NCBI RefSeq assembly: GCF_001586785.1
Contig: NZ_LUFH02000020.1
Location: forward strand, 1-63,846
Direction: 5' to 3'
Source: Sphaerospermopsis aphanizomenoides BCCUSP55
GTDB taxonomy: Bacteria > Cyanobacteriota > Cyanobacteriia > Cyanobacteriales > Nostocaceae
Length of the DNA stretch: 63,846 bases
Shown: positions 26,619 to 35,805 of the stretch, piece by piece
Layout: every line of letters begins with the position of its first letter
Position numbering within the stretch: position 1 is the stretch's first letter
The notes under the pieces: generated by a model
Database searches by the model: none
The model's input: the letters and a program-made list of their open reading frames with translations, nothing else
What the model was told of the DNA's origin: nothing
Made by a program: the position numbers and the translations under genes

Positions 26619-27740
26619 ATGAACATAAAACCATACTTGACAGCAACCTTTACAGGGTTTGTTATCTTATCCATACAGGCTCTAGCATCACCGAATGGCT
26701 GGGCTTTTCCCCAACCCAATTCTAACTCTTTCATAGCCCAAAACTCGGAAGAACAAACGCGAATTCGAGTTAGTCAAAAAGCAAGTCCGGCTGTAGTTTA
26801 TATCTACGCACCTCACTCTAATGGACGTGATGTTAATACTGGCAGTGGCTTTATTGTTAGTGCTGATGGTTTAATTATTACCAATGCTCACGTTTTGGAA
26901 GATGCAGCTAGTAAAACTGTTAGCGTAGTTTTGGCTGATAATAGACGGCTTCCGGCTGACATAATTGGCTTTGGTAAAAATGGTCTAGATTTAGCAGCAA
27001 TTAAAATTCGTAATCAGAATAATCTGCCCACATTATCCTTAGCCAAATCATTCAAAATTGGACAATCTGTATACGCCATTGGTAGTCCTTTGGGTTACAG
27101 AAATAAAAATAATTTTACCGCAGGTGTTCTTAGCAATATTGACACTTTAACAGGAGTAATTAAACACGATGCTCGGATTAATTCTGGTAATTCTGGAGGT
27201 CCATTACTCAACTCCCAAGCGCAAGTTATTGGTGTGAATACATGGTATGCAAAAGATGAAAATGGAGTTAATAGTGGTATTAGTATTGCCATTTCTGTAA
27301 ACAAACTTCAAGGTTTTTTAACAGCACTTCGTCAAGGGAATATTTCTTCTAGGAGTACATTATCAAAAACAGAGATAAAAAATCCTGCTCAACTATTAAG
27401 CATGAATGGTAGAGCGATAAATGATGATCTCACTCAAAGCGATAACACTTTAGAAGATAAAAGCTACTTTAAAACCTACATCTTTGAGGGTAAAAAAGGT
27501 CAAAAAATATCAATTGAAATGAATAGCACGGAAATTGATCCATTTTTGCAAATTCGTGATTACCGGGGGGAAATATTAGCAGTAAATGACGACATAGCAC
27601 CTAATAATTTGAATGCCATAATTGCTGGCGAATTACCAGCAGATGATAAATATATTGTCATTGCTGGCGCATCTAAATTAGGCATTTCAGGCAGATCACT
27701 AACAGGGAATTATAGCATTACTGCCACTTTTCTTCCTTAG
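26619..27740 (+). CDS. Exported S1C trypsin-like serine protease with C-terminal PPC-type domain
   Basis: Deg/HtrA-type protease in which the PDZ domain is replaced. A signal peptide occupies about residues 1-28. The catalytic triad is intact: H91 (ITNAHVLE), D124 (GLDLAAIKI) and S192 (NSGNSGGPLL). Residues 260-373 resemble a bacterial pre-peptidase C-terminal (PPC) beta domain (LEDKSYFKTYIFEGKKGQ, DPFLQIRDYRGEILAVNDD). Such domains are often removed or help secretion. It starts a run of three exported proteins, all on the plus strand, with cop23 88 bp downstream. Confidence 0.9.
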   Translation: MNIKPYLTATFTGFVILSIQALASPNGWAFPQPNSNSFIAQNSEEQTRIRVSQKASPAVVYIYAPHSNGRDVNTGSGFIVSADGLIITNAHVLEDAASKTVSVVLADNRRLPADIIGFGKNGLDLAAIKIRNQNNLPTLSLAKSFKIGQSVYAIGSPLGYRNKNNFTAGVLSNIDTLTGVIKHDARINSGNSGGPLLNSQAQVIGVNTWYAKDENGVNSGISIAISVNKLQGFLTALRQGNISSRSTLSKTEIKNPAQLLSMNGRAINDDLTQSDNTLEDKSYFKTYIFEGKKGQKISIEMNSTEIDPFLQIRDYRGEILAVNDDIAPNNLNAIIAGELPADDKYIVIAGASKLGISGRSLTGNYSITATFLP

Positions 27741-27828
27741 TAAAACCAACACATCTGTAGGGGTTTGGCAATGCTAAATCCTTACCCGAAATTCACAAAA
27801 ACAAACCAAATTACGAGATCAAAAAACC

Positions 27829-28362
27829 ATGAAATCAGCATTTTTAGCCACATTATTATTAACCACAACATTAGCATCTGCTCCTGTTTTTGCTCAAGAA
27901 GAGTCAAATAATCAAACTCGCTTCTTCTGTGCAGAAACCTTAAATTCCCAAACTCAAAAGCGTGTTCCTACTACTGTTTATTGGACTCCAAACTTCAAAA
28001 AACAAATGGTAATTTGGACATCTGTTTTAGCTGGATATAAACCACAAGAACGTTGTCAAAAAGTTTCTGATAATTTCCAAGTTGCTTCAAATAATGGCAG
28101 TCTCAATTACATTACAAATGCTGTGCTGAATGGTAGTAAGGTAATTTGTTCTGTGCGTTCAACAGATGGTGCTTGCGATACTGTATTATTTACTCTGCGT
28201 TCTCAAGACAGTTCTAAAGAAGTTCTCAATCAATTAAATCTACTAATTTATGGACCGGCTACTAGTACGGACTCTATTCAACAAAGTTCTGGTGGAGAAC
28301 CAAAATTTTACATTGATATTCGCCAATTCCTCAATACACCACCATCAAATAAGATTAAATAA
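27829..28362 (+). CDS. COP23 domain protein (exported)
   Basis: Signal peptide (FLATLLLTTTLASAPVFAQ) followed by the COP23 domain: FFCAETLNSQTQKRVPTTVYW, then GYKPQERCQKVSDNFQ and ICSVRSTDGACDTVLFTL with paired Cys that may form disulfides. COP23 was first seen as a membrane-associated circadian oscillating protein in cyanobacteria; its activity is not known. 177 residues. Placed between two protease genes, so a role with them (substrate, inhibitor or co-factor) is a fair guess but unproven. Confidence 0.88.
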   Translation: MKSAFLATLLLTTTLASAPVFAQEESNNQTRFFCAETLNSQTQKRVPTTVYWTPNFKKQMVIWTSVLAGYKPQERCQKVSDNFQVASNNGSLNYITNAVLNGSKVICSVRSTDGACDTVLFTLRSQDSSKEVLNQLNLLIYGPATSTDSIQQSSGGEPKFYIDIRQFLNTPPSNKIK

Positions 28363-28373
28363 CTAGACTACTA

Positions 28374-28402
28374 GATCCCCAATTTCTTTAAGAAGTCGGG
28401 GA
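28374..28402 (+). terminator. Hairpin after cop23
   Basis: GATCCCC and GGGGATC pair, with an inner TTCTT/AAGAA stem. Related to the hemN terminator hairpin at 12961. It is followed by TGAAACTTTCT, not a full T-run, so termination may be partial. Confidence 0.5.
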
Positions 28403-28449
28403 TCTGAAACTTTCTAAAATCTACCTATCCACCCAAACAAAAAAACAAC

Positions 28450-31400
28450 ATGAAAAGCCTATTCTTCACTCTCATCTGCACAACTGCTTTATTAACTATC
28501 CCTCAACAATTGTTCTTGATTTCTCCTCAACCAGTCACCGCACAACAACCCACACCACAATTATTAACCACAGAACAATTACAAGATTTAGCTAAATCTA
28601 TCACTGTGAAAATATTAACAAAAAATGGCAGTGGTTCAGGAACTTTAATTGCTAAAAATGGTAATGATTACACCGTTATAACAAATGATCATGTTGTAAA
28701 TCAAGATGGATCTTATCGGGTTCAAACACCTGATGGCAAAATTTATTCGGCTAATGTGATTAAAGAAAAACCACCATCTTTAAAAAATCAAGATGTGGCT
28801 TTATTACAGTTTGAATCAACAGCAGAATATACGATAGCCTCTTTAGGAATTTCTTCACCTATCGCAGTAGAACAAAAAATTGTCGCGGCTGGATTTGTTA
28901 ATGATAATGCTAAGTTAATTTTCACAGAAGGAAAAATTTCTCTGTTACCAGATAAGAGTTTTCAAAGAGGTTATCGCATAGGTTACAGCAATAAAGTTCA
29001 ACCAGGAATGAGTGGAGGTCCTATTCTCAATTATCAAGGTGAAGTGATTGGGATTAATGCTGTTCATGCTTATCCTATTTCTGACAAAATATATGTATTT
29101 TCTGATAACTCTCAACCCAGTGCAGCCGAACGTCAGCAAATGCGTCAATATAGTTGGGGTGTACCGATTTATAGTGTTGCTAAAGGAGTCAATGAAGTTA
29201 TTGCTAAATCTCCTGGAAAGATTGATAATTCTGGTTTAACTGCTAAAAAAGGTTTGATTAATGATATTGATAAAATTGCCCAAGAAATTACGGTTTTCAT
29301 ACCTACTGCCAATGGTCTTGGTTCAGGGGTAATTATTGCCCAAAAAGGTGATAGTTATTATGTGTTGACTGCGGATCATGTGGTTTATGATCGTCAAGAT
29401 AACACAGGATTTCAAAAGAATTTAGAAATAGTCACACCAGATAATCAAAGATATGCTGTAAATGTGAGTAAAATCAACAGAATGCCAGGAGTTGATTTAG
29501 CAGTTGTGGAGTTTACAAGTAATAAAAAATATCGAGTTGCAACTTTAGCAAAGTATAGTTTAGAAAATCAGGAAATGAAGGTTTTTGTTTCTGGGTTTCC
29601 TGGTAAAAAGCAACAAAATAAAAACAAGCCTCAGCGCATTATGACTGCGGGAAGTGTGATGCCAAAAGACACTACTCGCTTAATTACTTATGTAAGTTTC
29701 GCTAATCAAAGTTCTCTGGAAAATCAGTTTTCTTTTCCAATTGCTTCAGTTAAAACAGTTTTGAGTGATGGTTATGAGCTACTTTATACTAATATAACTG
29801 AGGAAGGAATGAGTGGCGGTGCAGTTTTAGATACCCAAGGGAGAGTAATTGGTATTCATGGCAGAGTTGAAGGTGAAAAATCACTCGATTTTGATGGTGC
29901 AGTGAATTTAGGTCGGAGTTCTGGTATTCCCATTAGTACCTTTTTAGGTTTTGTTAAGCAGGTGGGAATAGAGTCAGATTTAAAGATAGAAACTACTCTA
30001 CCAGCAAAATTAAAGAAGCAAGAGGAAGATTTAATTAGTGAATATTTATTACCTTTAGATGAAGTTCCCAAAGATAGCGATGATGAAATATCATGGTTAA
30101 ATTATGCCAATCAACTCTGGCGTTCTCAGAAATATGCAGAAGCAATAAAAGCTGTTAATAAAGCGATTGAGAAAAAACCAGATTTTTATCAAGCTTGGTA
30201 TCTTAAAGGTTTGATATTCAACACTGATAAAAAATATCCAGAATCTATTGCTGCTTTGGATAAAGCTTTGAAAATTGAGCCAAAATTTGCTCAAGCTTGG
30301 AAATTGCGGAGTAAAGTGCTATTTAATTTAGATAAATATTCCGAAGCCTTGGCCTCTGTTGACAAAGCCATCGCTCTGAGTCCTAATCAGTTTGATCTTT
30401 ACTTTTCGCGAGGTTTATCGCTTGCTCAATTAAACCGTCATCCTGAAGCAATTGAGGCTTACAATCAAGCTATTAAAATTTATCCCCTCTTCAAACAGAC
30501 TTATCATTTCCGTGGTTTCTCCTATCTGATGTTACAAAACTATCAACAAGCCATAGCTGATTTGACTCAAGCCATTCAACTTGACCCTCAAAATGCCGAC
30601 TACTACCAAGCAAGGGGTTATGCTTACGTTTTTTTCGACAAGCCACAAGAAGCCATAGCTGATTTGACTCAAGCCATTCAACTTGATCCTCAAAATGCCG
30701 ACTACTACCAAGCAAGGGGTAGAACTTACTATTTTTTCGACAAGCCACAAGAAGCCATGGCTGATTTGAATCAGGGTATTCAACTTGACCCTAAAAATGC
30801 CGACCACTACGAAGCAAGGGGTTATGCTTACTCTCGATTAAAGAAGTATCAAGAAGCTATAACTGATTTGACTAAAGCCATTCAACTTGACCCTAAAAAT
30901 GCTAAATATTACCACATCAGAGGTTTGCAGTACGGAGGTTTAGAAGATTACAAAAAAGCCATAGAAGATTTAACAGAAGCTATTCGTCTTGACCCTAAAG
31001 GTTTCTCATACTATGCATCTAGGGGTTTTATTTACTTAGGGTTAAAAGACTACAAACAAGCTATATCTGATTTAACAGAAGCTATTGGTCGTGACCCTAA
31101 GAATAGACCATACACTATGGCCGGTTTCAGATACTCTGAATTTAAAGATAATAAAATAGCCCTTAGCTCTTACAATAGAATGCTTGGTCTTGTATATTTA
31201 AGTAGGGCTGATGCTTACGTTGAAATAAAAGAATACAAACAGGCGATTAATGATTACACTCAAGCCATTAAACTTGACCCCAAAAATGCCAGCTACTATA
31301 GTTTTAGGGGTAATGCTTACCTTAAACTAAAAGAATACAAACAGGCGATTGATGATTACACTCAAGCTATTAAACTTGAACCCAAAAATGCAAGATACTA

Positions 31401-32205
31401 TGTTGGTCGGAGTCAGGCTTACATTCAACTAAAAGAATACAAACAGGCGATTGATGATTACACTCAAGCTATTAAACTTGACCCGAAAAATGCAATATAC
31501 TATGCTCTTAGGGGTTATCCTTACTTTAAATTAAAAGAATACAAACAGGCGATTGATGATTACTCTCAAGCTATTAAACTTGACCCCAAAAATGCTAATT
31601 ACTACTACATTCGAGGTATGGTAAACTATGAATTTAAAGACTACAAACAGGCGATTTATGATTTATCTCAAGCGATTAAACTTGACCTAAAAAATGCTGA
31701 ATACTACAAAATTCGAGGTGTTGTAAACTATGAATTAAAAGAATACAAACAGGCGATTGATGATTACAACCAAGCTATTAAATTTGATCCAAAAAATGCT
31801 GATTACTACTACTATCTTCGAGGTTTAGCAAACTATAAATTAAAAGACTATCAACAAGCAATTAATGATTTGACTCAAGCTATTAAAATCAAACCTGAAT
31901 ATCCTGAAGCATACACCAATTTAGGCATAGTTCACTATGAAATGGGAGAAGTAGAAACAGCAATTAGTAATTGGCGAACTGCGATAAAAATAAATAGCAA
32001 TTTGGCAGAAGCACATCTAGCATTAGGTGTAGCTTTGTATGCCAAAGGCGATAAAGAAGCGGGTTTGAAATCGGGAGAAACGGCTTTAAAATTAGATAAA
32101 CGTTATGGGAAGATAGAGTTCCTGAAAGAGAATAATTGGGGTGAGAAGTTAATAAAAGATAGTCAGAAGTTTTTGAATAATCCCCGGATGAAAGGTTTGA
32201 TTTAG
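28450..32205 (+). CDS. Giant exported protein: two trypsin-like protease domains and about 19 TPR repeats
   Basis: 1251 residues in one frame. A signal peptide occupies about 1-31. Protease domain 1: H81 (ITNDHVV), D115 (NQDVALLQF), S188 (GMSGGPIL). Protease domain 2: H310 (TADHVVY), D349 (GVDLAVVEF), S455 (GMSGGAVL). Both triads are complete. From about 545 to 1220 come some 19 TPRs of 34 residues, consensus YKQAIDDYTQAIKLDPKNA, several nearly identical at DNA level, plus one irregular unit (about residues 895-922). The TPRs probably present or capture protein substrates outside the cytoplasmic membrane. The stop codon falls at the edge of a Uma2 gene fragment. Confidence 0.88.
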   Translation: MKSLFFTLICTTALLTIPQQLFLISPQPVTAQQPTPQLLTTEQLQDLAKSITVKILTKNGSGSGTLIAKNGNDYTVITNDHVVNQDGSYRVQTPDGKIYSANVIKEKPPSLKNQDVALLQFESTAEYTIASLGISSPIAVEQKIVAAGFVNDNAKLIFTEGKISLLPDKSFQRGYRIGYSNKVQPGMSGGPILNYQGEVIGINAVHAYPISDKIYVFSDNSQPSAAERQQMRQYSWGVPIYSVAKGVNEVIAKSPGKIDNSGLTAKKGLINDIDKIAQEITVFIPTANGLGSGVIIAQKGDSYYVLTADHVVYDRQDNTGFQKNLEIVTPDNQRYAVNVSKINRMPGVDLAVVEFTSNKKYRVATLAKYSLENQEMKVFVSGFPGKKQQNKNKPQRIMTAGSVMPKDTTRLITYVSFANQSSLENQFSFPIASVKTVLSDGYELLYTNITEEGMSGGAVLDTQGRVIGIHGRVEGEKSLDFDGAVNLGRSSGIPISTFLGFVKQVGIESDLKIETTLPAKLKKQEEDLISEYLLPLDEVPKDSDDEISWLNYANQLWRSQKYAEAIKAVNKAIEKKPDFYQAWYLKGLIFNTDKKYPESIAALDKALKIEPKFAQAWKLRSKVLFNLDKYSEALASVDKAIALSPNQFDLYFSRGLSLAQLNRHPEAIEAYNQAIKIYPLFKQTYHFRGFSYLMLQNYQQAIADLTQAIQLDPQNADYYQARGYAYVFFDKPQEAIADLTQAIQLDPQNADYYQARGRTYYFFDKPQEAMADLNQGIQLDPKNADHYEARGYAYSRLKKYQEAITDLTKAIQLDPKNAKYYHIRGLQYGGLEDYKKAIEDLTEAIRLDPKGFSYYASRGFIYLGLKDYKQAISDLTEAIGRDPKNRPYTMAGFRYSEFKDNKIALSSYNRMLGLVYLSRADAYVEIKEYKQAINDYTQAIKLDPKNASYYSFRGNAYLKLKEYKQAIDDYTQAIKLEPKNARYYVGRSQAYIQLKEYKQAIDDYTQAIKLDPKNAIYYALRGYPYFKLKEYKQAIDDYSQAIKLDPKNANYYYIRGMVNYEFKDYKQAIYDLSQAIKLDLKNAEYYKIRGVVNYELKEYKQAIDDYNQAIKFDPKNADYYYYLRGLANYKLKDYQQAINDLTQAIKIKPEYPEAYTNLGIVHYEMGEVETAISNWRTAIKINSNLAEAHLALGVALYAKGDKEAGLKSGETALKLDKRYGKIEFLKENNWGEKLIKDSQKFLNNPRMKGLI
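30541..31860 (+). repeat. 102-bp tandem coding repeats of the TPR region
   Basis: The 34-codon TPR unit recurs with high DNA identity: neighbouring units near 30541-30750 share long exact stretches (GCCATAGCTGATTTGACTC, CAAAATGCCGACTAC), as do those at 31230-31600 (AAAGAATACAAACAGGCGAT). This level of identity, including silent sites, points to recent duplication or ongoing unequal recombination. Confidence 0.85.
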
Positions 32206-32270
32206 CAGAAAGATTAGCAGAACAATTACGCGCTCTTGGTGTTGAACCTGATTTTGGTGATGATGAATAG
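32205..32270 (+). pseudogene. 3' fragment of a Uma2 gene
   Basis: Encodes AERLAEQLRALGVEPDFGDDE and a stop, the C-terminal tail of a Uma2 protein, directly after the stop of the TPR gene. The DNA is nearly identical to the tail of the Uma2 gene at 25713 (positions 26403-26460). No upstream part of the gene remains. It overlaps the TAG of the preceding gene by one base, so the recombination joint is at or next to that stop. Confidence 0.8.
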
Positions 32271-32399
32271 AATATAGCAATTCCCATTCCAGTGAGGTAC
32301 AAGCAGTAATGATTAAACGCAGATGGACGCAGATAAAAGCAGATAATTTTGTACTTAATTAGACTAGGAAATGCTATGGGAGTTCAAGATAATTGCAAT

Positions 32400-32612
32400 T
32401 CAAAATACAGAACGCCAATTCTCAATTTGCAAATGGGGTACTCTTTGAAATTCTCTCACATTAGATGTAACGACAATGTGATTATGAGTTATTGCTGTTG
32501 CTGCGATAAGTACATCATAAGCACCTATAGGAGAACCTGATATTTTCAAAATACTTCTGATTTCGGCAGATTGCTCCGCTTCTTTAGAGCCAAACGTTAA
32601 AATTGTAATTTA
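32400..32612 (-). pseudogene. vapC: VapC-type PIN domain, N-terminally truncated
   Basis: On the minus strand the frame encodes SKEAEQSAEIRSIL, GSPIGAYDVLIAATAI, NHIVVTSNVREFQRV and QIENWRSVF before a TGA at 32400-32402, which is the C-terminal half of a VapC ribonuclease toxin (conserved Asp in YDVLIAA, the VTSNVREF strand). A stop lies in frame immediately before the fragment and no ATG is available, so about 60 N-terminal residues with the first acidic active-site residue are gone. No VapB antitoxin remains. Between this and the Uma2 fragment lie AACGCAGAT-type repeats. Confidence 0.82.
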
Positions 32613-32725
32613 ATTTAAGTTTGCACTCTTTCCTTTGCGTGAAACAAAAATCTACAATGTCAGCTAAACTACTCCAACCAAACCGATAAAAATACTAAAA
32701 TTAAATTCTGTCACCAACAAAAAAT

Positions 32726-32989
32726 ATGCAAAAGTTGGGTTTGGTTTTAGTTATTGTCTCATTTTTACCCTGGCTCACAATTGCTGTAATTGTGCCATTT
32801 TTGCCAATTTCCGTAGCTCAAAAAGCCCTGTTAGTACCAGCGTTATTGGTTTTTGCCGAAGTTATATTTTGGTTAGGTGCGCTACTCCTAGGGAAGGAAG
32901 TAGTACAGCGATATCGACGTTATTTGAATTTCCGTTATCTGCGGATACTAGTAAAAAGATGGAAACGAAAAAACAAAAACAGGTTTTAA
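32726..32989 (+). CDS. Small membrane protein (transporter-suffix-domain-like), 87 aa
   Basis: Two hydrophobic helices (LGLVLVIVSFLPWLTIAVIVP and VPALLVFAEVIFWLGALLLG) followed by a very basic cytoplasmic tail (YRRYLNFRYLRILVKRWKRKNKNRF). Resembles the short proteins annotated as carrying a transporter suffix domain; no function is known. Start at ATG after AAAAAAT, with a weak ribosome binding site. It is 45 bp before the pterin dehydratase gene, so co-transcription is possible. Confidence 0.65.
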   Translation: MQKLGLVLVIVSFLPWLTIAVIVPFLPISVAQKALLVPALLVFAEVIFWLGALLLGKEVVQRYRRYLNFRYLRILVKRWKRKNKNRF

Positions 32990-33033
32990 TTAGTTAAAAT
33001 AAGTATTTATAAATCTCTGTGTAAATTAAGAAA

Positions 33034-33327
33034 ATGACAGCACATAAACTCAGCGAAACCGAACTACAACAAGCCCTCAATAGTTTACCTGGATGGCAAA
33101 TTAAAGAAGGCAAATTATACAAAGAATACAAATTTAACTCCTTCCCGACTGCCTTGGGTTGGATGGTGACAGTAGGTGTTCATGCCGAAACAATGGGACA
33201 TCACCCAGAATGGTTTAATGTTTACAACACAGTTCGCATAAATCTTGTTACTCATGACATCGGTAATGCTATCAGTAATTTAGATGTGGAACTAGCGCAA
33301 AAAATGGAAGAAATATATAATTCGTAA
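33034..33327 (+). CDS. 4a-hydroxytetrahydrobiopterin dehydratase (PCD/DCoH family)
   Basis: Recycles pterin cofactors; 97 residues with the active-site motif HAETMGHHPEWFNVYN (two adjacent His and Trp) and the TEEL-like start SETELQQALNSLPGW. In cyanobacteria without phenylalanine hydroxylase the enzyme may serve molybdopterin or other pterin chemistry, so the true substrate is uncertain. The GTP cyclohydrolase gene folE in this window supplies the pterin precursor but lies 13 kb away. Confidence 0.9.
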   Translation: MTAHKLSETELQQALNSLPGWQIKEGKLYKEYKFNSFPTALGWMVTVGVHAETMGHHPEWFNVYNTVRINLVTHDIGNAISNLDVELAQKMEEIYNS

Positions 33328-33603
33328 TTCGTAATTATTAATTTTCTCCGATCTTTCCTTGTCACCTAAGCAGAAAGGCGTGAAAAAACCTCTTCCCTCC
33401 TACCTTCTGCCTCCTGCCTTCTGCCTCATTGGTGACAAGTTAAGGCTGTAAGACCATCGTTGAAGATTGGGAAAAGGAGCGGCGGAACTACTATAAATCA
33501 AAAAATGTTACTTAAAACACAAAATTACTATAAAAGATGGATAAATCGAAAAAATAAGGTAACATTGAACCCACATTAATTTGAATTGTGAACGTGAAGA
33601 TTG

Positions 33604-34416
33604 ATGAGTTCTGCAAAAATGGAAATTATTATTGGTTGGCTATATCCTCAATTGATGAGTACCTATGGCGATCGCGGCAATGTTATAACTATAGAACGTC
33701 GCGCTCAATGGCGGGGATACAATGTTAAAGTATTACCCCTAGACCAGAACTCCACAGCAGACGACATAAAATCAGTAGATGTAATAGTTGGTGGAGGCGC
33801 ACAAGACCGTCAGCAAGAAATAGTCATGCGGGACTTACAAGGCGTAAAAGCTGACGCAATGCGGGAAAAAATAGAAACCGGCACACCGGGAGTTTTTACC
33901 TGTGGTTCTCCTCAACTACTAGGACATTATTACGAACCAGGTTTTGGACAAAGAATAGAAGGTTTAGGAATCTTAGATTTAGTTTCTATCCATCCTGGGG
34001 AAAATATTAAACGTTGTATTGGTAATTTAGTTATAGAAGTTACAGCTTCACGGCTTGCACAAGAACTGGAAGCAATGACAGGAACTAAACCCTATTTAGT
34101 CGGGTTTGAAAATCACGGTGGACGGACTAAATTAGGTAAAGTGGAAGCTTTAGGGCGTGTGGTGTACGGCTTAGGTAATAACGGAGAAGATGGTACAGAA
34201 GGTGCATTTTATCAAAATGCCATAGCTACATATTCTCACGGACCATTGTTACCTAAAAATCCCTTTGTTGCAGACTGGTTAATTCAAACAGCTTTAAGGC
34301 TGAAATATCAACAAGAAATTCAAATTTCCCCCTTGGATGATACCTTGGCATTGCAAGGACGGGAAGCAATGTTTAAACGATTAAGGGTGAATTTACCTGT
34401 GGCAACTAAAGTGTAA
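33604..34416 (+). CDS. gatD: Lipid II isoglutaminyl synthase subunit GatD
   Basis: Class I glutamine amidotransferase of the CobB/CobQ-like type that supplies ammonia to MurT for amidation of D-Glu in lipid II. Shows LYPQLMSTYGDRGNV at the start, the nucleophile Cys100 in VFTCGSPQLLG, FENHGGRT and the catalytic His211 in TYSHGPLLPKNP. Start chosen at ATG 33604; a TTG at 33601 is directly before it, and an ATG at 33619 would also give a plausible start. In Gram-positives gatD is fused in an operon with murT; here murT is at 57218, far away. Confidence 0.9.
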   Translation: MSSAKMEIIIGWLYPQLMSTYGDRGNVITIERRAQWRGYNVKVLPLDQNSTADDIKSVDVIVGGGAQDRQQEIVMRDLQGVKADAMREKIETGTPGVFTCGSPQLLGHYYEPGFGQRIEGLGILDLVSIHPGENIKRCIGNLVIEVTASRLAQELEAMTGTKPYLVGFENHGGRTKLGKVEALGRVVYGLGNNGEDGTEGAFYQNAIATYSHGPLLPKNPFVADWLIQTALRLKYQQEIQISPLDDTLALQGREAMFKRLRVNLPVATKV

Positions 34417-34421
34417 AATAC

Positions 34422-34600
34422 GTAAGCATTCAGCCGTCAGCTATCAGCAAAATCCAACAAAAACACAAATACCCAGGCTTTTGATTTCTCTCATCAACAC
34501 TTGTGGAATGGAAATAAAGTTCCAGTTTTATTACCAAGTTTGTCTATCTATAGTTGAAAGCTGATTACTGATTACTGATTACTGATAGCTGAATACTTAC
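34422..34600. mobile_element. MITE-like element, GTAAGCATTCAGC family
   Basis: Starts GTAAGCATTCAGC and ends GCTGAATACTTAC, imperfect inverted ends; the interior holds tandem CTGATTA units and no ORF. Related ends are at 38419 and 38537, and a lone left end near 41545. It begins 6 bases after the gatD stop. Confidence 0.55.
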
Positions 34601-34666
34601 TCTACTGTTTATGTGCAGAAAATTAGCTCGATTTTTTGATTTATCTATAGGACTCCTATTTGATTT

Positions 34667-34757
34667 TTGATAGCTTGCGTGGCGTAGCCATACAGAACTC
34701 AGTACATACTGAAAGCCTTCTTTCCTGTTCCCTGTTCCCTGTTCCCTGTTCCCTATT
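34667..34757. repeat. Palindromic repeat plus TTCCCTG tandem tract
   Basis: TGATAGCTTGCGTGGCGTAGCCATAC at 34668-34693 is a shortened palindromic repeat copy. It is followed by TTCCCTG heptamers from about 34724 that abut the stop region of the DAHP synthase gene. Confidence 0.65.
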
Positions 34758-34761
34758 AAAT

Positions 34762-35805
34762 TTACTTGAGTTTGGCGTGAGCAGCTAAAATAATTTTTTC
34801 TGTTTCCTCCCAACCAATACATTTATCTGTGACTGAAACACCATATTGTAATTCTTCACGTTTTCCGGTAATCGGTTGACTACCTTCATATAAATTAGAC
34901 TCTAGCATCATGCCGACAATTGAGGTGTTACCATCCACTATTTGCTGAACTATATTTTCTAATACAAGCGATTGTAATCTGTAGTCCTTATTGGTATTGC
35001 CATGACTACAATCAATTACTATTCTGGGTGGTAAATTTTCCGCTTTTAATTGTTCTTCTACTAGTCGGATATTGTCTGGATCAAAGTTAGGCTGACTTCC
35101 CCCTCGTAAAATTACATGACCATGAACATTGCCTCTAGTTTGAAATACACTGACTTGTCCTTTTTGATTAATTCCTAAAAAATTATGTGGGGTTTTAGCT
35201 GATTTTAAAGCATTCAAAGCCACATTAATATTACCATCAGTACCATTTTTAAAACCCACTGGCATGGAAAGACCACTAGCCATTTCTCTGTGAGTTTGTG
35301 ATTCAGTTGTTCTCGCTCCAATTGCTGACCAAGAAACCAGTTCACTAATATACTGAGGAATGATGGGATCAAGTGCTTCTGTGGCCGTGGGTAAACCTAA
35401 TTCGGCAAGTTTTAATAACAGACTTCTGGCTATTAATATCCCGCGTTCTACATGAAAGGAATCATCCATTTCTGGATCATTAATTAAACCTTTCCAACCT
35501 ACTGTTGTTCTTGGTTTTTCAAAGTAAACCCGCATAATTAGCAGCAGTTTATCTTGAACTTTTTCAGCTAAAACTTTCAACCTTTCTGCATATTCTATCG
35601 CTGCTTTGGGGTCATGGATTGAACATGGACCGACTACAATAAATTTTCTACTATCTTGAAAGTCTAGAATATTTTCTATTTCTTGTCTGAATTTCAAAAT
35701 AGTGTGTTCAGCAGATTTTGTTAAAGGTAATTTGGCTTTGACTTCATTGGGAGTTAAGAGAACGTGCGAACTTTTAATGTTCGTATTAATTAATTTGTTA
35801 ATCAT
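34762..35805 (-). CDS. 3-deoxy-7-phosphoheptulonate synthase (DAHP synthase, class I)
   Basis: First enzyme of the shikimate pathway, joining PEP and erythrose 4-phosphate. AroF/G/H-type motifs: FIVVGPCSIHDPKAAIEYA, MRVYFEKPRTTVGWKGLINDP, the GARTTESQTHREMASGLSMP region and DCSHGNTNKDY (metal-binding His). 347 residues, complete. The aromatic feedback type (Phe or Tyr) cannot be read from these motifs alone. The 494 bp upstream contain no gene. Confidence 0.95.
   Translation of the reverse strand: MINKLINTNIKSSHVLLTPNEVKAKLPLTKSAEHTILKFRQEIENILDFQDSRKFIVVGPCSIHDPKAAIEYAERLKVLAEKVQDKLLLIMRVYFEKPRTTVGWKGLINDPEMDDSFHVERGILIARSLLLKLAELGLPTATEALDPIIPQYISELVSWSAIGARTTESQTHREMASGLSMPVGFKNGTDGNINVALNALKSAKTPHNFLGINQKGQVSVFQTRGNVHGHVILRGGSQPNFDPDNIRLVEEQLKAENLPPRIVIDCSHGNTNKDYRLQSLVLENIVQQIVDGNTSIVGMMLESNLYEGSQPITGKREELQYGVSVTDKCIGWEETEKIILAAHAKLK

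Noticed and set aside
30491-30807. Antisense ORFs inside the TPR region (two frames)
   Set aside because: They arise because the repeated coding units also leave the opposite strand open; the products are themselves repeats and lack start signals.
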